A program made the translations under genes and the position numbers. A stretch of 64,000 nt of DNA from RUG563 sp045590215 (GTDB lineage Bacteria > Bacillota > Clostridia > Christensenellales > Aristaeellaceae): assembly GCA_045590215.1 (NCBI GenBank), contig JAZNQO010000026.1:1-64000 (forward strand). The letters run 5' to 3'. The notes beneath the pieces were generated by a model. That model was not told the DNA's origin. It did not search any database and saw only the letters and a list, made by a program, of their open reading frames with translations. Below are positions 1 to 8,069 of the stretch, piece after piece (positions within the stretch are counted from its first letter, which is position 1; every line of letters starts with the position of its first letter).

Positions 1-504
1 CAGGCCGTTTATGTGCCTGCGGACGACTTGACGGACCCTGCTCCCGCTACCACCTTTGCCCATTTGGATGCTACCACCGTGCTCAGCCGCAGCATTGCTT
101 CCCTTGGCATTTATCCGGCCGTGGATCCATTGGACTCCACCAGCCGCATCCTTTCTCCTGAAATCGTGGGCAATGAGCATTACGAAGTGGCTCGTCAGGT
201 GCAGGGCATTTTGCAGCGGTATAAGGAATTGCAGGATATCATTGCCATCATGGGCATGGACGAATTGAGCGACGAAGACAAAGTCATCGTGGCTCGTGCT
301 CGTAAGGTGCAGCGTTTCCTCAGCCAGCCCTTCTCCGTTGCCGAGCAGTTTACCGGCATGGAAGGCAAATATGTGCCGCTGAAAGAAACCATCCGTGGCT
401 TCCGTGAAATTATCGAAGGCAAGCATGACGACCTGCCTGAAAGTGCTTTCCTGTTTGTTGGCACCATTGAAGAAGCTGTCGCCAAGGCAAAGAAGGGTGA
501 ATAA
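1..504 (+). CDS. atpD: ATP synthase F1 beta subunit, C-terminal part (cut by window edge)
   Basis: Catalytic beta subunit of the membrane-attached F1 ATPase. Only the last 167 residues are present; the frame is open from base 1, so the start lies left of the window. Family-typical stretches are ADDLTDPAPATTFAHLDAT near the left edge, the segment around SRSIASLGIYPAVDPLDSTS, and the catch-loop motif DELSDEDK (canonical DELSEEDK). The C-terminal helical domain ends in a Lys-rich tail. atpC starts 2 nt after the stop, as at the end of standard atp operons. Ion specificity (H+ or Na+) cannot be judged from this subunit. Confidence 0.97.
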   Translation, partial: QAVYVPADDLTDPAPATTFAHLDATTVLSRSIASLGIYPAVDPLDSTSRILSPEIVGNEHYEVARQVQGILQRYKELQDIIAIMGMDELSDEDKVIVARARKVQRFLSQPFSVAEQFTGMEGKYVPLKETIRGFREIIEGKHDDLPESAFLFVGTIEEAVAKAKKGE

Positions 505-506
505 TC

Positions 507-911
507 ATGGCTGTAACCTTTCATCTTCAGATTGTAACGCCGGATAAACCCGTGTTTGACGGTCAGGCTGAAAAAATCATCGTACGCACTATTTCCGGTG
601 ATGTGTGTATTTTAGCCCGTCATATTGATTATGCTGCGCCCCTTGGCATTGGAGAAGCAAGGGTGACGGATGAACAGGGCAACACACGCATCGCTGCCTG
701 CAACGGCGGCCTTATCAGCGTTTCCGATGGGGAAGTGCGTGTAATGGCTACAACCTTTGAATGGGCAGACGAAATTGATGTGGAAAGGGCGAAGCGTTCC
801 CAAGAAAAAGCCGAAGAAAAGCTGCATCATCTCAGCCCCGACGATGCCGATTATGCCGTGCTGGAAGCGAAATTAAAGCGAGCACTGCTCCGCATCAAAG
901 TGGTTGAATAA
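507..911 (+). CDS. atpC: ATP synthase F1 epsilon subunit
   Basis: Epsilon subunit of F1, part of the central stalk and an inhibitor of ATP hydrolysis. It has 134 residues, normal for the family. The N-terminal beta-sandwich opens with FHLQIVTPDKPVFDG, and a C-terminal helical hairpin (about residues 88-134) carries many Glu, Lys and Arg residues. The start is fixed by a GAAGGGTGA-like ribosome binding site inside the end of atpD and by 2-nt spacing. It is the last gene of the atp operon and is followed directly by an intrinsic terminator. Confidence 0.96.
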   Translation: MAVTFHLQIVTPDKPVFDGQAEKIIVRTISGDVCILARHIDYAAPLGIGEARVTDEQGNTRIAACNGGLISVSDGEVRVMATTFEWADEIDVERAKRSQEKAEEKLHHLSPDDADYAVLEAKLKRALLRIKVVE

Positions 912-917
912 GCAAAG

Positions 918-943
918 AGCACCGGAAAAACCGGTGCTTTTTT
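918..943 (+). terminator. Intrinsic terminator of the atp operon
   Basis: Eight-bp stem AGCACCGG/CCGGTGCT with a 5-nt A loop and a run of six T. It starts 7 nt after the atpC stop. The same hairpin could also serve the minus-strand unit ending at 970, but its T tract on that strand is poor. Confidence 0.9.
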
Positions 944-969
944 ATTGTGTGCTTGGGATGTATATTCTC

Positions 970-1050
970 TTATCTCTTTTCTGAAAACATGCGCAAAATG
1001 CCCCGGAAAATCCGCGGAGCCCGAACACAAACCACTCTAATGGATGCCAT
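970..1050 (-). CDS. spoVM: Probable SpoVM-like 26-residue sporulation peptide
   Basis: A 26-codon gene, the same length as Bacillus subtilis SpoVM, the small amphipathic helix that marks the forespore membrane and recruits SpoIVA in coat assembly. It begins MASIRVVCVRAP and continues RIFRGILRMF, ending SEKR. Aligned to SpoVM, Pro12 falls on the important Pro9, and the following basic-hydrophobic pattern P-[KR]-[FI]-[LF]-x-G-I-[VL]-R is kept. An AAGGAG site lies 6 nt before the ATG. It follows the 61-residue membrane-protein gene by 16 nt. The assignment rests on length and pattern only, so a different small membrane peptide is possible. Confidence 0.68.
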   Translation of the reverse strand: MASIRVVCVRAPRIFRGILRMFSEKR

Positions 1051-1066
1051 AGGCTTCTCCTTTCTC

Positions 1067-1252
1067 TTACAATAGCAGTACACCAATCACGATCAATGCA
1101 ATACCAATCAGTGAAAACCATGCCCATCCGGGAATGCAGAAAATCAAAATCAAAACCCCCGCTGCAATGAGGATGCCGCCCAGTATTTTGGAAAGAAAGC
1201 CGCTGTTATCCGGATAGGATTTTTCGTATACATCATCCTTCTTGCATTGCAA
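1067..1252 (-). CDS. Small membrane protein of 61 residues, function unknown
   Basis: Not recognised as a named family. After a charged N-terminus (about 20 residues, MQCKKDDVYEKSYPDNS) come two hydrophobic stretches, about residues 22-38 (ILGGILIAAGVLILIF) and 43-61 (WAWFSLIGIALIVIGVLLL), separated by CIPG; it is likely a two-helix membrane hairpin. The start is a TTG: a perfect AAGGAGG sits 7 nt upstream and no in-frame ATG is near. It lies directly upstream of the spoVM-like gene on the same strand, so the two are probably one transcript and a sporulation link is possible. Confidence 0.72.
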   Translation of the reverse strand: MQCKKDDVYEKSYPDNSGFLSKILGGILIAAGVLILIFCIPGWAWFSLIGIALIVIGVLLL

Positions 1253-1270
1253 AAAACCACCTCCTTTTTG

Positions 1271-1299
1271 AACATATGTATACCCCTTTGCGCCTATGC
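1271..1299 (-). promoter_or_regulatory. Possible sporulation-sigma (SigE-like) promoter
   Basis: Upstream of the two small minus-strand genes the minus strand reads GCATAG, a spacer of about 15 nt, then CATATGTT. This resembles mother-cell sigma-E type boxes (ATA-rich -35, CATAnnnT -10). No good sigma-A promoter was seen there. This is a weak sequence-only guess. Confidence 0.28.
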
Positions 1300-1380
1300 C
1301 CCAATGCCTTATTTTTATTCTTTTTCTAACACGATATTGACGCTTGATTTTTTATGATAAACAGGGTAGAATAAATTTGT

Positions 1381-2679
1381 ATGGAGAGCATGAAGCAGTG
1401 TATGGAGAGAATGTCCAGCCTCTTAAAGCAGCATGGTTCGCCGCAAAGAGTGCTGGTTGCGCTATCCGGCGGTATGGATTCGGTAGCGTTATTTTGCATA
1501 TCCAGAATGCTGGCAGAAAAGGAAGGATTTTCCCTTGCCGCTGTCCATGTGCATCATGGATTGAGAGAGACGGCCGATCGTGACGCTTCCTTTTGTGAAG
1601 CTCTTTGTGAAAAGAACGGTGTGCCTTTTTTTCTGCAATATGTGTGCCCGGCATCGGCTTCCGAAAACGATGCGCGTATTGCCAGATATCAGGCATTTGC
1701 GGAGGTTTATCAAAAGTGGCAGGCGGAAGCACTGCTATTGGCGCACCACCGCTCCGATCAGGCTGAAACGCTGCTTTTACACCTCTTCCGTGGCAGCGGA
1801 AGCCAAGGCCTCGGCGGCATGAAGGAATGTTCCTATCTTTCAATGAACGGCGTTTCCATGCGGCTTTTGAGGCCCTTACTGCATGAAGAAAAAGAAACAC
1901 TCCGGCACATCGCACAGGAGTTTAGCGGCGCATGGTGCGAGGATGAAACAAACGCTTCCTGCCATTATCTGCGGAATTATTTCCGATTGCAAGTGCTGCC
2001 CCTTATCAAAAAGCGGCTGCCGGAAGGGGAAGAAGCCTTATGCAGAGCAGCTGATATCCTCCAATGCGAAAGCGATTGGATGGAAAGAGAAGTGGATCAT
2101 TTTCTTTTGCTTCACATGAAGAAAAGGCCGCCTTTATTGCTTCTTGATACAGCCGCTTTCCAAGCTGCTCATGAAGCCCTCAGGCGGCGCATCCTTCGCC
2201 GCATCCTGCCTTTTGAAGCTGATTACAAAACCATCGAAAAGGCAGCACGGATTGAGAAACAGCAAACAGTAAATTTGCCCAAAGGATGGTTCTTGAAGGC
2301 GTATGCGCAATCCATTTACCTGATCCCTAACCCTTTGGAAAAGCCTGCCCTTGGCACTTTACTTTGCCTCCCGGCTAACGGAAATACAGGGGATGGAAAA
2401 CACAGCCAGATTCTGCCGGAATCGCTGTATCAAAAGTGTATTCTTCGCTATTGGCAGCCGGGGGATTTCATTCAGCCCTTTGGCATGCAGGGCACAAAAT
2501 CCATGCAGGATTATTTCACGGATCGAAAAATAGAAGAGCCTATAAGGAACATCACGCCGCTTCTTTGTCTTGAAAATGAAGTGATCTGGGTCATTGGCAT
2601 CGGGGCTTCCGAAAAGGCAAGATACAAAGAGAATGAAAAAGCAGTTTTGCTGCAATACTCCGATATAACGAAAGCATAA
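1381..2679 (+). CDS. tilS: tRNA(Ile)-lysidine synthetase
   Basis: Ligates lysine to C34 of the CAU-anticodon tRNA-Ile so that it reads AUA; it acts in the cytoplasm and is essential in most bacteria. The PP-loop ATPase motif SGGMDS is at residues 29-34, followed by AVHVHHGLR and LLLAHHRSDQAETLLLHLFR, typical of TilS. The length of 432 is normal, including the C-terminal substrate-binding domain with YWQPGDFIQPFGMQG. The start is uncertain because three in-frame ATGs occur in the first 11 codons and none has a strong ribosome binding site. It opens the conserved Firmicute order tilS-hpt-ftsH. Confidence 0.95.
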   Translation: MESMKQCMERMSSLLKQHGSPQRVLVALSGGMDSVALFCISRMLAEKEGFSLAAVHVHHGLRETADRDASFCEALCEKNGVPFFLQYVCPASASENDARIARYQAFAEVYQKWQAEALLLAHHRSDQAETLLLHLFRGSGSQGLGGMKECSYLSMNGVSMRLLRPLLHEEKETLRHIAQEFSGAWCEDETNASCHYLRNYFRLQVLPLIKKRLPEGEEALCRAADILQCESDWMEREVDHFLLLHMKKRPPLLLLDTAAFQAAHEALRRRILRRILPFEADYKTIEKAARIEKQQTVNLPKGWFLKAYAQSIYLIPNPLEKPALGTLLCLPANGNTGDGKHSQILPESLYQKCILRYWQPGDFIQPFGMQGTKSMQDYFTDRKIEEPIRNITPLLCLENEVIWVIGIGASEKARYKENEKAVLLQYSDITKA

Positions 2680-2697
2680 AGAAGGGAGATTTCTTTC

Positions 2698-3261
2698 ATG
2701 GATACCAACGCAAAGCTTTATCAGGACTTGGAAAAGGTGCTCATCACAAGGGAAGAAATCAAGGCGGCTGTGAAAAGCCTTGGGGAGAGGATCACCCGTG
2801 ATTATGCCGGAAAAGAGCCGCTGATGGTGTGCATCTTGAAAGGTGCCGTGATGTTTTATAACGACCTGATCCGTGAAATTGACCTGCCGCTGACCATGGA
2901 ATTCATGTCCATTTCCAGTTATGGCAACAGCACCAAAACATCCGGCGTTGTCAATATCCGTAAGGATCTTGACGTGGACGTGACGGGGAAGGATATTATC
3001 TTGGTGGAAGATATCGTGGATAGCGGCATGACCCTTTCTTTCTTAAAGAAGGTTTTTGATACCAGAAATGCTGCCTCCGTTTCCATTGCAACCCTTCTTA
3101 ACAAGCCTGCCCGGCGCAGGGTGGATTTGGACGTGGAATATTATTGCTTTAATATTCCCGATGCTTTTGTGGTAGGCTATGGGCTGGATTACGCAGAAAA
3201 ATACCGCAATCTGCCGGATATCGGCGTTTTGCACCCCAGAATTTACACAAATGAGGAATGA
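2698..3261 (+). CDS. hpt: Hypoxanthine phosphoribosyltransferase
   Basis: Purine salvage enzyme converting hypoxanthine or guanine plus PRPP to IMP or GMP. It has 187 residues. The PRPP-binding signature ILVEDIVDSGMT lies at residues 101-112, and the N-terminal lid region contains VCILKGAVMF. The ATG is preceded by AAGGGAG at about 8 nt. It lies 18 nt after tilS and is probably co-transcribed, as in other Firmicutes. Confidence 0.96.
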   Translation: MDTNAKLYQDLEKVLITREEIKAAVKSLGERITRDYAGKEPLMVCILKGAVMFYNDLIREIDLPLTMEFMSISSYGNSTKTSGVVNIRKDLDVDVTGKDIILVEDIVDSGMTLSFLKKVFDTRNAASVSIATLLNKPARRRVDLDVEYYCFNIPDAFVVGYGLDYAEKYRNLPDIGVLHPRIYTNEE

Positions 3262-3266
3262 AATCA

Positions 3267-3296
3267 TTGTCAAGAGATGGCAATGTGTGGTATAAT
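3267..3296 (+). promoter_or_regulatory. Sigma-A promoter for ftsH
   Basis: TTGTCA (3267-3272), 18-nt spacer, TATAAT (3291-3296) with an upstream TG (extended -10). It lies between hpt and ftsH, so ftsH can be transcribed apart from tilS-hpt. Confidence 0.8.
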
Positions 3297-3362
3297 TATA
3301 AAGATTTGAACTATTTTGTGGTATAGGTCAAATTGCATTGTTATTGATGGAGGAAATGGAAG

Positions 3363-5336
3363 TTGAGAAAAGCATCAAAGGGCATTATGGGTTATCTGGT
3401 AATGATCGCCCTGTTTATCTTTATGGTCGTTCTTTTATCCAACGGTCTCACACCCCAAAGCAAGCGCATCGAATATCCGGAGCTGCTTCAAATGATCGAA
3501 AAGGAAGAAGTGGATATTGTTTCCATACGAAATAATAACCTGATCGGTCATCTGAAAAACAGCCGTATTTCCCTTGCCGATTATCCCAAGCGTGCTTATG
3601 ATTTTGAAACCACCATCGGCGGTGATTTTTATGATACTGTGCTGAAAATGCAGGCGCAGAAAATGGGCGTTGATGTGGAAGACGTTAGTGTTAATGACCT
3701 TTCTTTTGAAATTCAGTATCTGGCTCCCATCACAACGCCTTGGTATCTGGAAATCATTCCTTATCTTCTGCCGATGATCCTGCTTGGCGTGATGTGGTGG
3801 CTTATTATGCGTCAGCAGACGGGCGGCAACGGCAAGGTGATGAATTTTGGCAAGAGCCGTGCCAACATGGTAGACCCCAGCAAGAATAAGGTTACCTTTG
3901 CCGATGTGGCAGGGGCAGACGAAGAGAAAGAAGAACTGCATGAAATCGTCGATTTCCTGAAAAATCCCAAGCATTATGTGGACTTGGGTGCCCGGATTCC
4001 CAAGGGCGTGCTGCTGGTAGGCCCTCCCGGCACGGGTAAAACCTTGCTGGCAAAGGCTGTGGCAGGGGAAGCCAATGTGCCTTTCTTCTCTATCAGCGGT
4101 TCTGATTTTGTGGAAATGTTCGTGGGCGTTGGTGCCAGCCGTGTGCGTGATTTGTTTGAGCAGGCCAAGCGAAATGCGCCCAGCATTGTATTTATTGACG
4201 AAATTGACGCCGTTGGCCGTCATCGCGGTGCCGGCCTTGGCGGCGGTCACGACGAAAGAGAACAGACGCTGAACCAGCTGCTGGTGGAAATGGACGGCTT
4301 TGCCGCCAATGAAGGCGTCATTGTGATGGCCGCCACCAACCGCCGTGATATTCTGGATCCTGCGCTGCTGCGTCCTGGCCGGTTTGATCGTCAGGTGACG
4401 GTGAATTACCCGGACGTGGATGGCCGTGTCGCCATTTTGAAAGTGCATGCCCGGAACAAGCCGCTGGCTGAAGATGTGGACTTGGATAACATTGCAAAAC
4501 GCACGCCCTATGCCACCGGTGCTGACCTTGAAAACATCATGAACGAAGGTGCCATTCAGGCTGCCCGTGAAAAGTGCAAGGATATCACCCAGGAAAACCT
4601 GATCGAGGCCGTGGAACGCATTCAGATGGGTCCCGAAAAGAAGAGCCATAAGGTGCTGGAACGTGATCGGCAGATCACCGCTTATCACGAAGCCGGCCAC
4701 GCCATCGTGGGTCATTTCCTGCCCCTTTGCGATGATGTGCATATGATTACCGTGGTTCCCCGTGGGCAGGCTGCCGGCATGACGCTGCTGCTGCCTGAAA
4801 AGGAATATGACCATACCACCAAGAACCAGCTGCTGCAGCGGATTGCCATGTCCCTTGGCGGCCGTGCCGCAGAACAGCTGACGCAGGACGATATTACCGC
4901 CGGAGCCATTTCTGATTTGCAGCGTTCCACGGAAATCGCCCGCAGCATGGTGACAAAGCTTGGCATGAGCGAAAAGCTGGGCACGGTATACCTTGGCAGC
5001 GATCAGGAAATCTTTGTGGGCATGGAATTTGGTCAGAGCCGTGAATACAGCGAAGCTACCGCCGCCCTGATCGACGAAGAAGTACGCACCATTTTGGATA
5101 ACGCCTATCAAAAGGCTCTGGACGTGCTGACGGAAAAGAGAAGCCTTCTGGAAGGCCTGGCGGAACTTTTGATTGAAAAAGAAACTATCAATCATGCGGA
5201 ATTCCTGCGCTTCGTAAACGGCGAAAGCGTGGAAGAGGAAGCAGCAAAAGAAACGGAAGGTCCTTTCGAAGAAATTGTGCAGGAAAATGCCGATGAAACG
5301 CCCGCCGAAGAGGCAGTGAAAGAAGAAAAGGAATAA
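3363..5336 (+). CDS. ftsH: ATP-dependent zinc metalloprotease FtsH
   Basis: Membrane-anchored AAA+ protease that degrades misfolded membrane proteins and regulatory proteins. Transmembrane segments are near residues 10-27 and 125-145, flanking an extracytoplasmic domain. Walker A GPPGTGKT is near residue 220, Walker B IVFIDEIDAVG near 275, and the zinc motif HEAGH near 442. The length of 657 is normal, with an acidic C-terminal tail. The start is a TTG with GGAGG 9 nt upstream. It follows hpt but has its own promoter; the VanW-type gene starts 42 nt downstream and probably shares the transcript. Confidence 0.97.
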   Translation: MRKASKGIMGYLVMIALFIFMVVLLSNGLTPQSKRIEYPELLQMIEKEEVDIVSIRNNNLIGHLKNSRISLADYPKRAYDFETTIGGDFYDTVLKMQAQKMGVDVEDVSVNDLSFEIQYLAPITTPWYLEIIPYLLPMILLGVMWWLIMRQQTGGNGKVMNFGKSRANMVDPSKNKVTFADVAGADEEKEELHEIVDFLKNPKHYVDLGARIPKGVLLVGPPGTGKTLLAKAVAGEANVPFFSISGSDFVEMFVGVGASRVRDLFEQAKRNAPSIVFIDEIDAVGRHRGAGLGGGHDEREQTLNQLLVEMDGFAANEGVIVMAATNRRDILDPALLRPGRFDRQVTVNYPDVDGRVAILKVHARNKPLAEDVDLDNIAKRTPYATGADLENIMNEGAIQAAREKCKDITQENLIEAVERIQMGPEKKSHKVLERDRQITAYHEAGHAIVGHFLPLCDDVHMITVVPRGQAAGMTLLLPEKEYDHTTKNQLLQRIAMSLGGRAAEQLTQDDITAGAISDLQRSTEIARSMVTKLGMSEKLGTVYLGSDQEIFVGMEFGQSREYSEATAALIDEEVRTILDNAYQKALDVLTEKRSLLEGLAELLIEKETINHAEFLRFVNGESVEEEAAKETEGPFEEIVQENADETPAEEAVKEEKE

Positions 5337-5378
5337 TTCCTTTTCATACAATACCGGTTAAGGAGTAAAGGTTAACTC

Positions 5379-6896
5379 ATGAATACCAATGGTTATCAAA
5401 GCCCAATGTATAACAGCCAAAAGGCAAAAAAACGCCCGCTGCGTCTTTTGCCTTTGCTTGCTGCGCTTGCTTTGATAATCGCCATTGTGGTCGGCGTGCT
5501 GCTTGGTATTGAGGCCTCCAACCATAAAAAACTGGTGGAAGAAGTGGAATCCTTCCAAGGGGTATTTCTTCCCAATATCTATGTGGACGGCATTTGTGTC
5601 AGCGGCATGACGCCCCAGGAAGCTATTGATACCGTTGTGGAAGCGGTTAATCAGCGGCAAAACAGCTGGAGCACCAATCTTGTTTATCAGGGGCATACCT
5701 TTGCCACGCTGAACTATCAAACCCTTGGCATCCAAACGGATATTGCGGAGGTTTACAGCCTTTTGCAAGAAGCCTATACATACGGTCATCGCCCGGATGC
5801 CTTGGAGCAGAATAAGCAGGATTATGAAACCTTCTCCAATTCCGTCTATCAGGTGTACACCACACAGACTGACCTTGACACCACCCTTTTGGATCAGATG
5901 CTTTCCGAAATTGCCGCTTATTTCTCCCGTGAGCCCGTGGATGCGTATCTCGTCTATTTCTATCCGGCGGATTGGGATAACCCCTTCGGCATTCAACCGG
6001 AATCTTACGGCTATACGCTGGATGTTGCGCCCGTCAGGGAAAAGATATTGCAGATGGCCATGAGCGGCGAATCCGGCAATATTGAGATGGAGCCCACCAT
6101 CATTGCCCCCAAGGTGACAGCCAATGATGTGCGAAAGACGGTTACGCTGATTGGCGAAGCCATTACCCCCGTTGCCACCTCTTCCACCACCCAGCGCACG
6201 GATAATATCCGGGTAGCGTTATCCCGTTATCACGGGCTGGAAGTGAACCCCGGCGAAACGATAAGCTTCAATAAGCTGGTGGGGGAACGAAGCATGGAAA
6301 ACGGCTTCCAGCTGGCTATCGAATACGCCAACGGCCTTAATGCCTGGGGATGGGGCGGCGGCGTTTGTCAGGCCAGCACAACGGTATATCTTGCCGCACT
6401 CCATGCCAATTTGCAGATTGTTAACCGCACCTCCCATTCCGATGAAGTAACCTATACGGAGTTCGGGCAGGATGCAACGGTGTATTATTCCTCCGGCCGG
6501 AAAATTGACTTTTCCTTCAAGAACGATACGAATAGTAAAATCTATATCATGGCACGGGTAGAGCAAAAGAGCCGGAACAATTATCAATGCGTGGTGCGCA
6601 TTTACGGCCAGTCCTTGGGCGATAATGTGAAATATACCTTGCGGACGCAAACGGTGGAAACGCTGCCTGCGCCGCTGATGCCCGAATATCAGGACGATAC
6701 CCAACAGCAATATGTGACCTATAAGGACGAGGAGCCCTATCTGCTCCGTGAAGCCAGAGACGGCTATATCAACGAAACCTATCTGCAATACTGGGAAAAC
6801 GGCGTGCTGATTTCAGAAGAGCTGATCAGCCGTGACACCTGCAAGGCCCGTGCCGCCCTTTTCCTGAAAGGAACGAAGAACCGTCCTTTGAACTGA
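5379..6896 (+). CDS. VanW family cell-wall protein, membrane anchored
   Basis: Protein of 505 residues. The short basic cytoplasmic tail (KAKKRPLRLL) is followed by one transmembrane helix (about residues 25-43, LALIIAIVVGVLLGIEA), then a large outside part. The middle resembles peptidoglycan-binding modules found in VanW/YoaR proteins; the C-terminal half contains the VanW core, with FNKLVGERSMENGFQLA, GWGGGVCQASTTVY and the HSDEVTY region around residues 297-360. VanW proteins occur in some glycopeptide-resistance clusters, but this stand-alone form is a common Clostridia wall protein of unproven function. No van ligase genes are nearby. Confidence 0.85.
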   Translation: MNTNGYQSPMYNSQKAKKRPLRLLPLLAALALIIAIVVGVLLGIEASNHKKLVEEVESFQGVFLPNIYVDGICVSGMTPQEAIDTVVEAVNQRQNSWSTNLVYQGHTFATLNYQTLGIQTDIAEVYSLLQEAYTYGHRPDALEQNKQDYETFSNSVYQVYTTQTDLDTTLLDQMLSEIAAYFSREPVDAYLVYFYPADWDNPFGIQPESYGYTLDVAPVREKILQMAMSGESGNIEMEPTIIAPKVTANDVRKTVTLIGEAITPVATSSTTQRTDNIRVALSRYHGLEVNPGETISFNKLVGERSMENGFQLAIEYANGLNAWGWGGGVCQASTTVYLAALHANLQIVNRTSHSDEVTYTEFGQDATVYYSSGRKIDFSFKNDTNSKIYIMARVEQKSRNNYQCVVRIYGQSLGDNVKYTLRTQTVETLPAPLMPEYQDDTQQQYVTYKDEEPYLLREARDGYINETYLQYWENGVLISEELISRDTCKARAALFLKGTKNRPLN

Positions 6897-6917
6897 CAAT
6901 ATCATCACATGAAAAGA

Positions 6918-6947
6918 CCCACGGCATTTATTTTGCCGTGGGTTTTG
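6918..6947. terminator. Bidirectional intrinsic terminator between convergent genes
   Basis: Nine-bp stem CCCACGGCA/TGCCGTGGG followed by TTTT on the plus strand, and by TCTTTTC on the minus strand. It separates the VanW gene from the convergent methyltransferase gene. Confidence 0.85.
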
Positions 6948-6957
6948 TGTTTTCACT

Positions 6958-8058
6958 TCAATAAATGCAATATTCACATTCCAGTCGTCCGTTATAGAGC
7001 CTGCGCTTTTGCTGCGCACGCTGGCCGAAACAACGTTCAAAGCCATGATGTGCCGTAATGACGCACATGTGGCTGCCTTCGTGGCGATCACGCAGTTTAC
7101 GAAGGCCGGTATACAGCTTTTCGCACTGCTTTCTATCGCTGAGCCGTTCGCCGTAAGGGGGATTAGCGATGAAGCAGGGGGTGGCATAAGGGGCTTCCAA
7201 ATCCCGCAAGTCTTTTTCAAATACTGTCACCTTTCCGCCAAGGCCTGCTTGCTTCAAATGCCGCTTGCAAAGGGTCAAAGCTTCCGGATCCAGATCGCTG
7301 CCGCCAATTTCCTGAATTTTGGATAAATCGAACTTTTCCTTTGCTTCCTCCCGAATGCGCTGCAGGGCTTTTTTATCAAACTGCTGCCATTCTTCGCAGG
7401 CAAAGGAACGGGTGAGGCCAGGAGCCCGGTTGCTTTGAATGAAAGCCGCTTCAATGAGAATGGTGCCTGTGCCGCAGCAGGGATCCCAGATAGGCTGAAA
7501 GCCGTGTCCTGGAGAAAGCAGCACCAAGGCCGCTGCCAGCGTTTCACGGATAGGGGCTTCGCCGTTCCATGTGCGATAGCCACGCTTGTTCAGCGCATTG
7601 CCGCTGGTGTCCAGCGTAATTCTGGCCAAATCGCCGTAGATTGCCACGTCAATCTTATATTCTGCACCTTTCTCTTCAAACCAGCTGATTTGATATTTTT
7701 TCTTCAGCCGCTCCACAATGGCCTTTTTAGCAATGGCCTGACAATCGCGAACGCTCATCAGCTGGCTGCGCACGCATTTTCCCGTAACGGGAAAACGGGC
7801 ATCCTTGGGCAAGTATTTCTCCCACGGCAGGGAAGAAACGAATTGAAACAAATCCTCAAAGGAATTGACCTTTTCTTCGCCTAAAATCCAGAGAACACGA
7901 TCCGCCGTCCGTAGCCATAAATTGGCTTCAAAGCAATGATTGGTATCGGCCTCAAAGCGTACGCCGCCCATTTCGCATTTTCCCTGAATGCCCATTCTGG
8001 CCAATTCGTTTTTCACAAGCCCTTCAAGACCAAAGGCTGCCGTTGCAAAGCATTCCAT
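6958..8058 (-). CDS. THUMP-domain class I RNA methyltransferase (YpsC/RlmL type)
   Basis: Probable 23S rRNA guanine-N2 methyltransferase. It has 366 residues. The N-terminal part (about 1-155) matches a ferredoxin-like plus THUMP RNA-binding unit. The catalytic Rossmann domain follows, with DPCCGTGTILIEAAF for SAM binding and the amino-methylating motif NPPYGERL. ATG with AAGGAG 7 nt upstream. It is the last gene of a three-gene minus-strand unit, 11 nt after the TrmN6-like gene. The exact target base is inferred from family resemblance. Confidence 0.88.
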   Translation of the reverse strand: MECFATAAFGLEGLVKNELARMGIQGKCEMGGVRFEADTNHCFEANLWLRTADRVLWILGEEKVNSFEDLFQFVSSLPWEKYLPKDARFPVTGKCVRSQLMSVRDCQAIAKKAIVERLKKKYQISWFEEKGAEYKIDVAIYGDLARITLDTSGNALNKRGYRTWNGEAPIRETLAAALVLLSPGHGFQPIWDPCCGTGTILIEAAFIQSNRAPGLTRSFACEEWQQFDKKALQRIREEAKEKFDLSKIQEIGGSDLDPEALTLCKRHLKQAGLGGKVTVFEKDLRDLEAPYATPCFIANPPYGERLSDRKQCEKLYTGLRKLRDRHEGSHMCVITAHHGFERCFGQRAQQKRRLYNGRLECEYCIY

Positions 8059-8069
8059 GCTTATTCTCC

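Noticed and set aside
3435..5351. Long antisense frame of 638 codons opposite ftsH
   Set aside because: It mirrors a strongly biased coding gene; the translation is rich in Phe, His and Gln, has no family motif and no ribosome binding site.
5379..6896. Glycopeptide-resistance gene vanW
   Set aside because: The VanW domain is present but no vanA/B ligase, vanH, vanX or sensor pair occurs nearby; stand-alone VanW proteins are common in Clostridia.
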